Shown here piece by piece: positions 45,277 to 56,644 of a stretch of DNA of 64,000 bases. The stretch is from Burkholderiales bacterium (GTDB lineage Bacteria > Pseudomonadota > Gammaproteobacteria > Burkholderiales > Burkholderiaceae_E). The first letter of the stretch is position 1, and the number at the start of each line of letters is the position of its first letter. Under the pieces are notes generated by a model. The model was not told the DNA's origin and did no database searches. It saw only the letters and a list, made by a program, of their open reading frames with translations. The DNA is taken from positions 1 to 64,000 of the forward strand of contig JAPLQE010000043.1 in the NCBI GenBank assembly GCA_026399835.1, given 5' to 3'. The position numbers and the translations under genes are program-made.

Positions 45277-47067
45277 TTGGCTGAAGTCCTGAATCAACTC
45301 GCGAACGGGCTGCCGCGCCGTCGATTCGACGCGGTCATCGTGGGCGCCGGCGGCGCCGGCATGCGCTGCTCGCTGCAGCTCGCCGAGGCCGGCTACAACG
45401 TGGCCGTCCTGTCCAAGGTGTTCCCGACCCGGTCCCACACCGTGGCCGCGCAGGGCGGCATCGGCGCATCGCTCGGCAACATGAGCGAGGACAACTGGTA
45501 CTGGCACATGTTCGACACCGTCAAGGGCTCCGACTATCTCGGGGACCAGGACGCGATCGAGTACATGTGCAAGATGGCCCCGCAGGTCGTCTACGAACTC
45601 GAGCACTTCGGCATGCCGTTCGACCGGAACGCCGACGGCACGATCTACCAGCGCCCGTTCGGCGGCCACACCGCGAACTTCGGCGAGAAGCCGGTGCAGC
45701 GTGCATGCGCCGCCGCCGACCGGACCGGCCACGCGCTGCTGCACACCCTGTATCAGCGCAACGTGCGCGCCCGCACTCAGTTCTTCGTCGAATGGATGGT
45801 GCTCGACCTGATCCGCGACGCCGAGGGCGCCGTGCTCGGCGTCGTCGCGCTCGAGATGGAGACCGGTGAAGTCATGGTCCTCGAGGCCAAGGTGACCGTG
45901 CTGGCCACGGGCGGCGCGGGCCGCATCTGGGCTGCCTCGACCAACGCCTTCATCAACACCGGCGACGGCATGGGCATGGCGGCACGGGCTGGCATCCCCC
46001 TCGAGGACATGGAGTTCTGGCAGTTCCACCCGACCGGCGTGGCCGGCGCGGGCGTCCTCATCACCGAGGGCGTGCGCGGTGAGGGCGGCATCCTGCTGAA
46101 CAAGGACGGCGAGCGCTTCATGGAGCGCTACGCGCCCACGCTCAAGGACCTGGCGCCGCGCGACTTCATCTCGCGCTCGATGGACCAGGAGATCAAGGAA
46201 GGCCGGGGCGCGGGCCCGGACGGCGACTACGTGCTGCTCAAGCTCGATCATCTCGGCGCCGAGAAGATCATGAAGAAGCTGCCGTCTATCCGCGAGATCG
46301 CGATCAAGTTCGCCAACGTCGATCCCATCAAGGATCCGATCCCGGTCGTGCCCACCATCCACTACCAGATGGGTGGCATCCCGACCAATTACCACGGCCA
46401 GGTCGTCGTCCCGAAGAACGGCAACCCGAATGCCATCGTCGAGGGGCTGTACGCGATCGGGGAGTGCGCCTGCGTGTCGGTGCACGGCGCCAACCGCCTG
46501 GGCACCAACTCGCTGCTCGACCTGGTGGTCTTCGGGCGCGCCGCCGGCAACCACATCGTCGACGCCAAGTTCAAGGACCAGGGCTTCCGCTCGCTGCCCT
46601 CGCAGGCCGGCGACGAGTCGCTCTCGCGCCTCGCCCGTCTCGACGGCTCGAGCTCGGGCGAGAACACCCAGGAAGTGGCCAACGAGATCCGGCGGGCGAT
46701 GCAGACGCACTGCAGCGTGTTCCGTACCTCCGAGCTGCTGTCCGAGGGCGTGAGCAAGATCATGGACCTCGCCGAGCGCGCCAAGACCGTCCACATCAAG
46801 GACAAGTCGAAGGTGTTCAACACGGCCCGCGTCGAGGCACTCGAGCTGGACAACCTGGTCGAGACCGCGAAGGCCACGATCGTGTCGGCCGAGGCCCGCA
46901 AGGAGAGCCGCGGCGCTCACGCGCACCGCGACTTCCCCACCCGCGACGACGCGAACTGGATCAAGCACTCGCTGTACTACAGCGAAGGCAACCGGCTCGA
47001 CTACAAGCCGGTCAACATGAAGCCGTTGACCGTCGAGACCTTCGCGCCGAAGGCCCGGACGTTCTGA
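45277..47067 (+). CDS. sdhA: Succinate dehydrogenase flavoprotein subunit
   Basis: A 596-residue subunit with covalently bound FAD that oxidises succinate to fumarate. VIVGAGGAGMRCSLQLAEAG binds FAD; the flavinylation His is in FPTRSHTVAAQGGIGASLGN; the active-site Arg/His region includes EFWQFHPTGVAGAGVLITEG and HYQMGGIPTNYHGQV. The C-terminal domain is intact. TTG 45277 is the start: CTGGAGAG precedes it and the product matches family length. SdhE, encoded downstream, would assist flavin attachment. Confidence 0.98.
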   Translation: MAEVLNQLANGLPRRRFDAVIVGAGGAGMRCSLQLAEAGYNVAVLSKVFPTRSHTVAAQGGIGASLGNMSEDNWYWHMFDTVKGSDYLGDQDAIEYMCKMAPQVVYELEHFGMPFDRNADGTIYQRPFGGHTANFGEKPVQRACAAADRTGHALLHTLYQRNVRARTQFFVEWMVLDLIRDAEGAVLGVVALEMETGEVMVLEAKVTVLATGGAGRIWAASTNAFINTGDGMGMAARAGIPLEDMEFWQFHPTGVAGAGVLITEGVRGEGGILLNKDGERFMERYAPTLKDLAPRDFISRSMDQEIKEGRGAGPDGDYVLLKLDHLGAEKIMKKLPSIREIAIKFANVDPIKDPIPVVPTIHYQMGGIPTNYHGQVVVPKNGNPNAIVEGLYAIGECACVSVHGANRLGTNSLLDLVVFGRAAGNHIVDAKFKDQGFRSLPSQAGDESLSRLARLDGSSSGENTQEVANEIRRAMQTHCSVFRTSELLSEGVSKIMDLAERAKTVHIKDKSKVFNTARVEALELDNLVETAKATIVSAEARKESRGAHAHRDFPTRDDANWIKHSLYYSEGNRLDYKPVNMKPLTVETFAPKARTF

Positions 47068-47083
47068 GCAGGAGCACCCATCG

Positions 47084-47845
47084 ATGAATGCAGTTGTCAT
47101 GAACGCCCCCGTGGGCGCCGGCGCCAAGCCCGTCGCGACCCGGACGGTCCGCTTCTCGATCTACCGGTACGACCCGGACAAGGACGCGAAGCCCTACATG
47201 CAGGATCTGACGGTCGAGCTGCTGCCGACCGACAAGATGCTGCTCGACGCGCTGATGCGCATCAAGCAGGTGACCGACGACTCGGTCGCGTACCGCCGCT
47301 CGTGCCGCGAAGGCGTCTGCGGCTCGGACGCGATGAACATCAACGGCAAGAACGGACTGGCCTGCATCACGAACCTGCGTGACCTGAAGGAGCCGATCGT
47401 CCTCAAGCCGCTGCCCGGGCTGCCGGTGATCCGCGACCTGATCGTCGACATGACGCAGTTCTTCAAGCAGTACCACTCGATCAAGCCGTTCCTGATCAAC
47501 GACACGCCGCCGCCCGAGAAGGAGCGCCTGCAGTCGCCCGAGGAGCGCAACGAGCTCGACGGGCTCTACGAATGCATCCTGTGCGCCTGTTGCTCGACCT
47601 CCTGTCCCTCGTTCTGGTGGAACCCGGACAAGTTCGTCGGGCCCGCCGGGCTGCTCCAGGCCTATCGGTTCATCGCCGACAGCCGTGACCAGGCGACCAG
47701 CGCCCGCCTCGACGACCTGGAGGATCCGTACAGGCTCTTCCGCTGCCACACGATCATGAACTGCGTGGACGTCTGCCCGAAGGGGCTGAATCCGACGCTG
47801 GCGATCGGCAAGATCAAGGACCTGATGGTCCGCCGAGCGGTCTGA
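47084..47845 (+). CDS. sdhB: Succinate dehydrogenase iron-sulfur subunit
   Basis: A 253-residue electron-transfer subunit. The N-terminal ferredoxin domain has the [2Fe-2S] ligands in SCREGVCGSDAMNINGKNGL and a later Cys. The C-terminal domain has ECILCACCSTSCPSFWWN and CHTIMNCVDVCPKGLNP for the [4Fe-4S] and [3Fe-4S] clusters. The N-terminus is about 15 residues longer than in E. coli; an ATG at 47099 is an alternative start. Confidence 0.98.
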   Translation: MNAVVMNAPVGAGAKPVATRTVRFSIYRYDPDKDAKPYMQDLTVELLPTDKMLLDALMRIKQVTDDSVAYRRSCREGVCGSDAMNINGKNGLACITNLRDLKEPIVLKPLPGLPVIRDLIVDMTQFFKQYHSIKPFLINDTPPPEKERLQSPEERNELDGLYECILCACCSTSCPSFWWNPDKFVGPAGLLQAYRFIADSRDQATSARLDDLEDPYRLFRCHTIMNCVDVCPKGLNPTLAIGKIKDLMVRRAV

Positions 47846-47873
47846 GGCCGGGACGATCGGAGCGGCCACGACG

Positions 47874-48164
47874 ATGCTCCCGCCCGACGCCGACACGGTC
47901 GTGCGCCACCAGGACGATCCGGCGCGCCGCCGGCGACTGCGCTGGCGCAGCCGTCGCGGCCTGCTGGAGAACGACCTGGTGCTGACGCGATTCCTGGACG
48001 CGAACGAATCCACGCTGACCGACGAGGAGGTGGGCGGTCTGGTCCGCCTGCTCGATCTGTCCGACAATGCGCTGATGGACCTGCTCCTGGGCCGCAGCGA
48101 GCCGGACGGCGACCTGGACGACCCGCACGCGCGCCTGATGCTCGATCGGCTGCGCGCAGCCTGA
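47874..48164 (+). CDS. sdhE: FAD assembly factor SdhE
   Basis: A 96-residue helical protein of the Sdh5/SdhE family that promotes covalent flavinylation of SdhA. The family hallmark R-G-x-x-E is in [20 protein letters not shown], followed by [20 protein letters not shown]. The N-terminal 20 residues are an Arg/Asp-rich extension. Location between sdhB and gltA is the usual Burkholderiales order. Confidence 0.93.
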   Translation: MLPPDADTVVRHQDDPARRRRLRWRSRRGLLENDLVLTRFLDANESTLTDEEVGGLVRLLDLSDNALMDLLLGRSEPDGDLDDPHARLMLDRLRAA

Positions 48165-48246
48165 GCGCGGCAGCCTCGGCACGGCCGTCCGCCCCGACCT
48201 CAACAAACCGACCCCACTCCTCCCGCACGCATCCACAGGGCAGCCG

Positions 48247-49554
<1,308 letters not shown>

Positions 49555-49595
49555 TGACAGTGGCCCGCGGCGCCTCGTGCGCCGCTGCGGCACCG

Positions 49596-49620
49596 GCCGG
49601 CCCTTCGGGGCCGGCTTTTT
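49596..49620 (+). terminator. Intrinsic terminator with UUCG tetraloop after gltA
   Basis: GCCGGCCC (49596-49603) pairs with GGGCCGGC (49608-49615) closed by the exceptionally stable TTCG tetraloop and followed by TTTTTC. It lies 42 bases after the gltA stop. Confidence 0.9.
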
Positions 49621-49631
49621 CTTGACCGTGC

Positions 49632-50612
49632 TCAGTGCGATTCGGGCAGCCAGACCTCGGCTTCGGTACCCACGCCCGCGACGCTGCGCAGTTCGATCCA
49701 TCCGCGCTGTGCCTCGACGAGATGTCGCGCGATGGCCAGGCCCAGGCCGGGCCCGGCAACCGACTCGGCCGAGGGCATCCGCGCGAACGGCTCGAAGGCA
49801 CGCTGAAGCTGCGACCGGGTGAAGCCGGGGCCGCGGTCCGCGACGGTGATCACGAGGTGGTCGACGCTCGGCGCGCCGGGCGGCGCGCCGGCCGGCTCGC
49901 AGCTGTCCCGGCGCGTGCGCAGCGTCACCGGCGACTCGGGGGGCGCATGGCGCAGCGCATTGTCGATCAGGCGGGCGAGGGCGTCGCGCACCGCGTCCGG
50001 ATCGGCCTCGATGCGTGCGGTGACGTCATGCGGCGCGCGATGGATGCGGCGCCGCGCATCAGGCTGTGACGGGGTCCGTGCGACCGCGTCGAGCAGGGCG
50101 CCGAGCGTCACGGTGTCCCTGATCGCCGGTTCGCCGGCGATGTGCGGTTCGGGGCGCGGCACGTCGCGTGACGCGTCGAGCGGGCGCAGCGCGACCACGC
50201 AGCACGGCTCGCCATCCCCGATGCCCGCGCCCGCCGGCAGCAGCGTCGCGGCTACGAGGAACCGGTCGCCGTCGGCGCCGATCGCCTCGGCCAGCAGGCG
50301 GTGGACTCGGGTCGGCGTGGCGCCGCTCTCGTCGATCCAGCGCGCGAGTCGCGGCGGCGACAGCAGCGGGACGAAGCGGGCCAGCGGCGACGCCCGGCGC
50401 ATGGCGTCGGGCGCAGGGGCGCACGACCCGACCTCGACCGCGAAGGTGCGCGCGAACGCGGGGTTCGCGATCGCGATGCGTCCGGTCCGATCGAGCGCGA
50501 CCACGGGCTCGCCGCTGTGCTCGATCCAGTCGAGCAGGGCCGCGGTCGCGCCCGGACCGGCTTGCCGCCAACCGGCGGCGCTGATCGGATCCGCGTCGCT
50601 TCGGGTCGGCAT
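49632..50612 (-). CDS. PAS-domain histidine-kinase-like ATPase lacking a phosphoacceptor domain
   Basis: A 326-residue protein. A PAS-like domain spans about 25-130 (EHSGEPVVALDRTGRIAIAN). A HATPase_c domain spans about 215-325, with N box LARLIDNALRHAPPESPVTL, G1 VADRGPGF and G2 GPGLGLAIARHLVEAQRGWI. Between them, where HisKA should be, there are only about 80 residues without an H-E/D-x-x-x-P box, so it cannot autophosphorylate in the usual way. No response regulator or membrane helix is present. ATG 50612 follows GGAGCGGC. It interrupts the plus-strand TCA genes between gltA and odhA. Confidence 0.8.
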   Translation of the reverse strand: MPTRSDADPISAAGWRQAGPGATAALLDWIEHSGEPVVALDRTGRIAIANPAFARTFAVEVGSCAPAPDAMRRASPLARFVPLLSPPRLARWIDESGATPTRVHRLLAEAIGADGDRFLVAATLLPAGAGIGDGEPCCVVALRPLDASRDVPRPEPHIAGEPAIRDTVTLGALLDAVARTPSQPDARRRIHRAPHDVTARIEADPDAVRDALARLIDNALRHAPPESPVTLRTRRDSCEPAGAPPGAPSVDHLVITVADRGPGFTRSQLQRAFEPFARMPSAESVAGPGLGLAIARHLVEAQRGWIELRSVAGVGTEAEVWLPESH

Positions 50613-50832
50613 GCCGCTCCGTGCGGTCGTCCCGGCATGATCGATCGTCGCTGCACCCAAGGGTTGCCTCCGGTCGGGTCGTGGTGCGGCCGAACGGGCC
50701 GCTACCGACACTAACGGCAGGCGCGCGCCGCGCTTGAGGCCGACGAAGCGTCGAGAAACAGGGGTTGGGCGGCCTGCTTCGCAAGATCGGCCCAAGGACC
50801 TCCGTGCTACCATCGCGCGGTTATGTCGGGGC

Positions 50833-50958
50833 CCGGACCACGGGTCTGCGGAGTCCCTGGCAGCAGCGTCCGTGGACCGGTTGGAGCCGGAATGCGGATG
50901 GAAGGGGGCGACGCGATCCCTTTCCGCACTTTCGACGAGAAACTCGTCTTGGGAGGTG
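50833..50958 (+). ncRNA. Structured leader of odhA (sucA RNA motif position)
   Basis: The leader folds into successive stems. A 10-bp stem with one mismatch joins 50833-50843 to 50870-50880. GCGGA (50894-50898) pairs with TCCGC (50923-50927), with inner GGG/CCC. GACGAG-AAA-CTCGTC (50934-50948) stands directly before the ribosome-binding site GGAGGTG (50952-50958). A conserved cis-regulatory RNA called the sucA motif is known from 5' leaders of sucA in Burkholderiales, and this structure lies exactly there. I cannot align it to the published consensus from memory, so the name is provisional. Confidence 0.6.
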
Positions 50959-50965
50959 AAGCGCG

Positions 50966-53830
50966 ATGATGAAGGAATTCAATTCCAGCTCGTACCTGTT
51001 CGGCGGCAATGCGCCGTACGTCGAAGAGCTGTACGAGTCCTACCTGAACAATCCCGGCTCGGTCCCCGAGCAGTGGCGGACCTACTTCGACACCATGCAG
51101 ATGGTGCCGGCCGCCGACGGGAACCCGCAGACGCCCGACGTCGCGCACGCCCCGATCGTCCAGTCCTTCGCCGAGCGCGCGAAGGACGGTACCCTGCAGC
51201 CGCGCGTCATGGGCGGCGACGCCGCCGCGGCGCGCAAGCAGGTCTATGTCCAGCAGCTGGTGGCCGCCTACCGCTTCCTCGGTTCGCGCTGGGCCGACCT
51301 CGATCCGCTCAAGCGCCAGGAGCGCCCGCAGATCCCCGAGCTCGAGACCGCGTTCTACGACTTCACCGAAGGCGACCACGCGAACATCTATTCGGCGGCG
51401 AACACCTTCTTCGGCTTCGACAGCGCGCCGTTGCGCGACCTGCTGCGCGCGCTGCGCGAGACTTACTGCGGCACCATCGGCGCCGAGTTCATGTACATCA
51501 CCGATCCGGCGCAGAAGCGCTGGATCCAGGAGCGGCTCGAGAGCACGCGCGCCAAGCCGAAGTTCTCCGCCGAGAAGAAGAAGCGCATCCTCGAGCGGCT
51601 GACCGCGGCCGAGGGCCTCGAGAAATACCTGCATACCCGCTATGTCGGCCAGAAGCGCTTCTCGTTGGAAGGCGGCGAGAGCTTCATCGCGTCGATGGAC
51701 GAGGTGGTGCAGCACGGCGGCTCCCAGGGCATCCAGGAGTTCGTCATCGGCATGGCGCACCGCGGCCGCCTGAACGTGCTGGTGAACACCCTGGGCAAGG
51801 GCCCGAAGGACCTGTTCGCCGAGTTCGAGGGCCAGCACGCGGACGATCTGCCCTCGGGCGACGTCAAGTATCACCAGGGCTTCTCGAGCGACGTCTCGAC
51901 CCCCGGCGGCCCGGTCCACCTGTCGCTGGCGTTCAATCCCTCGCACCTCGAGATCGTGAACCCGGTCGTCGAGGGCTCGACGCGAGCCCGGCAGGACCGC
52001 CGCGGCGACGAGGACGGCTCGCAGGTGCTGCCGGTCATCGTGCACGGCGACGCTGCATTCGCCGGGCAGGGCGTCGTGATGGAGACGCTGAACCTGGCCC
52101 AGACCCGTGGCTACGGCACGGGCGGCACCGTTCACATCGTCATCAACAACCAGATCGGCTTCACCACCTCGGACCCGCGCGACTCGCGCTCGACGATCTA
52201 CTGCTCCGACGTCGTGAAGATGATCGAGGCGCCGGTGTTCCACGTGAACGGCGACGACCCCGAGGCGGTGGTGTTCGCGACACAGATCGCGATGGACTTC
52301 CGCAAGCAGTTCGGCAAGGACGTGGTGGTCGACATCGTGTGCTTCCGCAAGCTCGGCCACAACGAGCAGGACACGCCGGCACTGACCCAGCCGCTGATGT
52401 ACAAGAAGATCGGTCAGCATCCGGGCACCCGCAAGCTGTATGCGGACCGCCTCGAGGCGCAGGGCGTGCTCAACACCGGCGACGGCGACGCGATGGTCAA
52501 GGGCTTCCGCGCCGCGATGGATGCGGGCCGGCACACCGCGGACCCGGTGATCTCGAACTTCAAGAGCAAGTTCGCGGTCGACTGGATGCCGTTCCTGAAC
52601 CGCAAGTGGACCGACAGCGCGGACTCCGCGGTGCCGATGGCCGAGCTGCGCCGGCTCGCCGAGAAGATCACCACCACGCCCGAGACGCTGAAGCTGCATC
52701 CGCTGGTCGAGAAGGTCGTGGCCGACCGCCGCGCGATGGGCCACGGCGACCTGGCCCTCGACTGGGGCATGGGCGAGCACATGGCGTACGCGACGCTGCT
52801 GGCCTCGGGCTACGCGGTGCGCCTGTCCGGTCAGGACGCGGGCCGCGGCACGTTCACGCACCGCCATGCGGTGCTGCACGACCAGAACCGCGAGCGCTGG
52901 GACTCGGGCTACTACATCCCGCTCGAGCACGTCGGCGACAACCAGGGGCGCTTCACCGTCATCGACTCGGTGCTGTCCGAGGAGGCGGTGCTGGCCTTCG
53001 AGTTCGGCTACGCCACCGCGGAACCGAACGCCCTGGTGATCTGGGAGGCGCAGTTCGGCGACTTCGTCAACGGCGCGCAGGTCGTGATCGACCAGTTCAT
53101 CTCGTCGGCCGAGACCAAGTGGGGCCGGGCCTGCGGCCTGACGATGATGCTGCCGCACGGCTACGAGGGGCAGGGCCCCGAGCATTCGTCGGCGCGTCTC
53201 GAGCGCTTCCTGCAGCTGTGCGCCGAGCACAACATGCAGGTCTGCCAGCCGACCACGCCCGCGCAGATCTTCCACCTGCTGCGCCGGCAGATGATCCGGA
53301 CCTTCCGCAAGCCGCTGGTCATCATGACCCCGAAGTCGCTGCTGCGGAACAAGGAGGCGGTCTCCCCGCTGCAGGAGCTGGCGCGCGGCGGCTTCCAGAC
53401 CGTGATCCCCGACACCACGGCGGACCTCGACGCCAAGGGCGTGAAGAAGGTCGTGCTGTGCACCGGCAAGGTCTACTACGACCTGCTGATCGCGCGGCGC
53501 GAGCGCGAGCTCCGCGACGTCGCGCTGCTGCGCGTCGAGCAGCTCTACCCGTTCCCGCACAAGGCGCTCGAGACCGAGCTGAAGAAGTATCCGGCGCTCA
53601 CGCAGGTGGTCTGGTGCCAGGACGAGCCGCAGAATCAGGGCGCCTGGTTCTTCGTGCAGCACCACATCCAGGACGCGCTCAAGGACGGCCAGCGGCTGTC
53701 CTACGCCGGGCGCCCCGCCTCGGCCTCGCCGGCCGTCGGCTACTACGACAAGCACTACGCCCAGCAGAAGGACCTGCTCACCGCAGCCCTGGGCGATGCC
53801 CCGAAAACGAAGACCAAGAAGGCCTCCTGA
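50966..53830 (+). CDS. odhA: 2-oxoglutarate dehydrogenase E1 component
   Basis: A 954-residue thiamine diphosphate enzyme that decarboxylates 2-oxoglutarate and passes the succinyl group to the lipoyl domain of E2. Features: the N-terminal E2-binding segment ([20 protein letters not shown]), [20 protein letters not shown], the ThDP-binding [19 protein letters not shown] with [18 protein letters not shown], and [20 protein letters not shown] in the pyrimidine domain. The start has two adjacent ATGs after GGAGGTG. First gene of odhA-odhB-lpd, behind a structured RNA leader. Also called sucA. Confidence 0.98.
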   Translation: MMKEFNSSSYLFGGNAPYVEELYESYLNNPGSVPEQWRTYFDTMQMVPAADGNPQTPDVAHAPIVQSFAERAKDGTLQPRVMGGDAAAARKQVYVQQLVAAYRFLGSRWADLDPLKRQERPQIPELETAFYDFTEGDHANIYSAANTFFGFDSAPLRDLLRALRETYCGTIGAEFMYITDPAQKRWIQERLESTRAKPKFSAEKKKRILERLTAAEGLEKYLHTRYVGQKRFSLEGGESFIASMDEVVQHGGSQGIQEFVIGMAHRGRLNVLVNTLGKGPKDLFAEFEGQHADDLPSGDVKYHQGFSSDVSTPGGPVHLSLAFNPSHLEIVNPVVEGSTRARQDRRGDEDGSQVLPVIVHGDAAFAGQGVVMETLNLAQTRGYGTGGTVHIVINNQIGFTTSDPRDSRSTIYCSDVVKMIEAPVFHVNGDDPEAVVFATQIAMDFRKQFGKDVVVDIVCFRKLGHNEQDTPALTQPLMYKKIGQHPGTRKLYADRLEAQGVLNTGDGDAMVKGFRAAMDAGRHTADPVISNFKSKFAVDWMPFLNRKWTDSADSAVPMAELRRLAEKITTTPETLKLHPLVEKVVADRRAMGHGDLALDWGMGEHMAYATLLASGYAVRLSGQDAGRGTFTHRHAVLHDQNRERWDSGYYIPLEHVGDNQGRFTVIDSVLSEEAVLAFEFGYATAEPNALVIWEAQFGDFVNGAQVVIDQFISSAETKWGRACGLTMMLPHGYEGQGPEHSSARLERFLQLCAEHNMQVCQPTTPAQIFHLLRRQMIRTFRKPLVIMTPKSLLRNKEAVSPLQELARGGFQTVIPDTTADLDAKGVKKVVLCTGKVYYDLLIARRERELRDVALLRVEQLYPFPHKALETELKKYPALTQVVWCQDEPQNQGAWFFVQHHIQDALKDGQRLSYAGRPASASPAVGYYDKHYAQQKDLLTAALGDAPKTKTKKAS

Positions 53831-53835
53831 ACATC

Positions 53836-55140
53836 ATGGCGCTGATCGAAGTCAAGGTTCCGCAGCTGTCCGAGTCGGTTGCGGAAGCCACCCTGCTGCA
53901 GTGGCACAAGAGGGCCGGAGAGGCCGTGGAGCGCGATCAGAACCTGATCGACGTCGAGACCGACAAGGTCGTCCTCGAGCTCCCCGCGCCCGAGTCGGGC
54001 GTCATCGCCCAGATCATCAAGGGCGACGGCAGCACGGTGGTCGCGGGCGAAGTCATCGCCGTGATCGACACCGAGGCCAAGGCGGGTGCGGTGGCGGCGC
54101 CGGCCGCGGCGCCCGCGCCGGTCGCGGCCGCGCCCGCTGCGGCCCCCGAAACCGGCGCCGCGCCGGCCCCGACGGGTGGCAAGGGCGACGTGGCCATGCC
54201 CGCCGCCGCCAAGATGCTCGCCGAGGCGGGTCTGTCGACCTCGCAGGTCCCGGGCACCGGCCGAGACGGCCGCGTGACCAAGGGCGACGTGATCGCGGCG
54301 GTCGCCGGCGGCGCCACGGCGCCGGCCCCGGCTCCGGCGGTGGCCCAGGCCGCGCCCGCGCGTCCGATCCCGACGGGTGTCCCGTCGTCGAGCCTGCCCC
54401 CCGTACAGGCCCCGATCGACCCGAACAAGCTGATCGAGGGACGGCCCGAGCAGCGCGTCGCGATGTCGCGGCTGCGCCAGCGCGTGGCCGAGCGGCTGCT
54501 GCAGTCGCAGGCCACGAACGCGATCCTCACGACCTTCAACGAGGTCAACATGCAGCCGGTCATGGACCTTCGCAAGAAGTACCAGGACCGGTTCGAGAAG
54601 GAGCACGGCGCGCGCCTGGGCTTCATGAGCTTCTTCGTGAAGGCCGCGGTCCACGCGCTGAAGAAGTACCCGGTGGTCAATGCCTCCATCGACGGCACCG
54701 ACATCGTGTACCACGGCTTCTTCGACATCGGCGTGGCCGTCGGCTCGCCGCGCGGCCTGGTGGTGCCGGTCGTGCGCAACGCCGACCAGATGAACTTCGC
54801 GCAGATCGAGAAGCAGATCGGCGAGTACGGCAAGAAGGCGCAGGACGGCAAGCTCGGGCTCGAGGAGCTCACCGGCGGCACCTTCTCGATCTCCAACGGC
54901 GGCGTGTTCGGCTCGATGCTGTCGACGCCGATCATCAACCCGCCGCAGTCGGCGATCCTGGGCGTGCATGCGACCAAGGACCGTGCCGTGGTCGAGAACG
55001 GGCAGGTCGTGGTCCGCCCGATCAACTACCTGGCGCTGTCGTACGACCACCGGATCATCGACGGTCGCGAGGCGGTGCTGTTCCTGGTGTCGATCAAGGA
55101 GGCGCTCGAGGATCCGGCGCGCCTGCTGCTGGACCTCTGA
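53836..55140 (+). CDS. odhB: Dihydrolipoyllysine succinyltransferase, E2 of 2-oxoglutarate dehydrogenase
   Basis: A 434-residue acyltransferase. The lipoyl domain is at 1-77 with the modified Lys in [17 protein letters not shown]. An Ala/Pro hinge follows, then the peripheral-subunit-binding domain ([20 protein letters not shown]), a second Ala/Pro linker, and the catalytic domain (about 200-434) with trimer motifs and the active-site His/Asp in [17 protein letters not shown]. It forms the 24-mer core of the complex. It starts five bases after odhA. Also called sucB. Confidence 0.97.
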   Translation: MALIEVKVPQLSESVAEATLLQWHKRAGEAVERDQNLIDVETDKVVLELPAPESGVIAQIIKGDGSTVVAGEVIAVIDTEAKAGAVAAPAAAPAPVAAAPAAAPETGAAPAPTGGKGDVAMPAAAKMLAEAGLSTSQVPGTGRDGRVTKGDVIAAVAGGATAPAPAPAVAQAAPARPIPTGVPSSSLPPVQAPIDPNKLIEGRPEQRVAMSRLRQRVAERLLQSQATNAILTTFNEVNMQPVMDLRKKYQDRFEKEHGARLGFMSFFVKAAVHALKKYPVVNASIDGTDIVYHGFFDIGVAVGSPRGLVVPVVRNADQMNFAQIEKQIGEYGKKAQDGKLGLEELTGGTFSISNGGVFGSMLSTPIINPPQSAILGVHATKDRAVVENGQVVVRPINYLALSYDHRIIDGREAVLFLVSIKEALEDPARLLLDL

Positions 55141-55149
55141 GGAAGCACC

Positions 55150-56583
55150 ATGGCGAGCGAACGGTACGACGTGGTCGTGATCGGAGCCGGCCCTGCCGGC
55201 TACATCGCGGCGATCCGCGCGGCGCAGCTGGGCATGAAGGTCGCCTGCGCCGAGAAGTGGACGAACCCGAAGGGCGAGCTGGCGCTGGGCGGCACCTGCC
55301 TGAACGTCGGCTGCATCCCCTCCAAGGCGCTGCTCGCTTCGAGCGAGAAGTACGAGGAGGCGGCGCATCACCTGGGTGACCACGGCATCGAGGTCTCCGG
55401 CGCCAAGATCGACCTGGCGAAGATGCTGGCCCGCAAGGACGGCATCGTCACCAAGATGACCAAGGGCATCGAGTTCCTGTTCCGCAAGAACAAGATCACC
55501 TGGCTCAAGGGGCATGCGCGCTTCACCGGCGAGCACGACGGGCTGGTCGGCATCGAGGTCAAGACCGCCGACGGCGTGTCGCTGGTCGATGCCAAGCACG
55601 TGATCATCGCCACCGGATCGAAGGCGCGGCACCTGCCGGGCCTGCCGGTCGACAACGAGATCGTCTGCGACAACGAGGGCGCGCTCGCGCTGTCCTCGGT
55701 GCCGAAGAAGCTCGCCGTCATCGGCGCGGGCGTCATCGGCCTGGAGCTCGGGTCGGTCTGGCGCCGTCTGGGCGCCGAGGTGACGGTGCTCGAGGCGCTG
55801 CCCGGGTTCCTGGCCGCCTGCGACGAGTCGGTGTCGAAGGAGGCCTGGAAGGTCTTCACCAAGCAGGGCCTGAAGATCCACCTCGGCGTGAAGATCGGCG
55901 CGGTCAAGACCTCGAAGAAGGGCGTGTCGATCGCCTGGACCGACGCGCAGGGCGCCGCGCAGGTGCTCGACGCGGACCGCCTGATCGTATCGGTCGGGCG
56001 GGTCCCGAACACCGAGGGCCTGAACCTCGAGGCGATCAACCTCGCGGCCGACGAGCGTGGCTTCATCCCGGTCGACGGTCACTGCGCGACCAAGGTGCCG
56101 AACGTCTACGCAGTCGGCGACGTCGTCCGCGGCCCGATGCTCGCGCACAAGGGCGAGGACGAGGGCGTGATGGTGGCCGAGCTGATCGCCGGCCAGAAGC
56201 CGCACATCGACTACAACACCATCCCGTGGGTGATCTACACCTCGCCCGAGATCGCCTGGGTCGGCCAGACCGAGCAGCAGCTCAAGGCCGAGGGCCGCGC
56301 ATACAAGGCGGGCCAGTTCCCCTTCATGGCCAACGGCCGTGCGCTCGGCATGAACGCCGCCGAGGGCTTCGTGAAGGTGCTGGCCGATGCGGTCACCGAC
56401 GAGGTGCTCGGCGTGCACATCGTGGGCCACGGTGCGTCGGACCTGATCTCCGAGGCGGCGGTGGCGATGGAGTTCAAGGCCTCGAGCGAGGACATCGCCC
56501 GGGTCTGCCATCCGCATCCGTCGATGTCGGAGGTGATGCGCGAAGCCGCGCTCGCCGTCGACAAGCGCGCGCTCAACATGTGA
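55150..56583 (+). CDS. lpdA: Dihydrolipoyl dehydrogenase (E3)
   Basis: A 477-residue flavoprotein that reoxidises dihydrolipoyl groups with NAD+. It has the FAD site VVIGAGPAGYIAAIRAAQLG, redox Cys pair GGTCLNVGCIPSKALL, NAD site AVIGAGVIGLELGSVWRRLG, and the catalytic His-Glu pair in VCHPHPSMSEVMREAALA. It lies nine bases after odhB, completing the odhA-odhB-lpd operon. In contrast to the VTT-fused flavoprotein elsewhere in this window, the catalytic His is present. Confidence 0.98.
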   Translation: MASERYDVVVIGAGPAGYIAAIRAAQLGMKVACAEKWTNPKGELALGGTCLNVGCIPSKALLASSEKYEEAAHHLGDHGIEVSGAKIDLAKMLARKDGIVTKMTKGIEFLFRKNKITWLKGHARFTGEHDGLVGIEVKTADGVSLVDAKHVIIATGSKARHLPGLPVDNEIVCDNEGALALSSVPKKLAVIGAGVIGLELGSVWRRLGAEVTVLEALPGFLAACDESVSKEAWKVFTKQGLKIHLGVKIGAVKTSKKGVSIAWTDAQGAAQVLDADRLIVSVGRVPNTEGLNLEAINLAADERGFIPVDGHCATKVPNVYAVGDVVRGPMLAHKGEDEGVMVAELIAGQKPHIDYNTIPWVIYTSPEIAWVGQTEQQLKAEGRAYKAGQFPFMANGRALGMNAAEGFVKVLADAVTDEVLGVHIVGHGASDLISEAAVAMEFKASSEDIARVCHPHPSMSEVMREAALAVDKRALNM

Positions 56584-56644
56584 CGCGTGCCGGCCCGCCC
56601 GGACGGCCCTGCGCCGACCGGAGTCCACGGGCCGGCCTTCCCCG

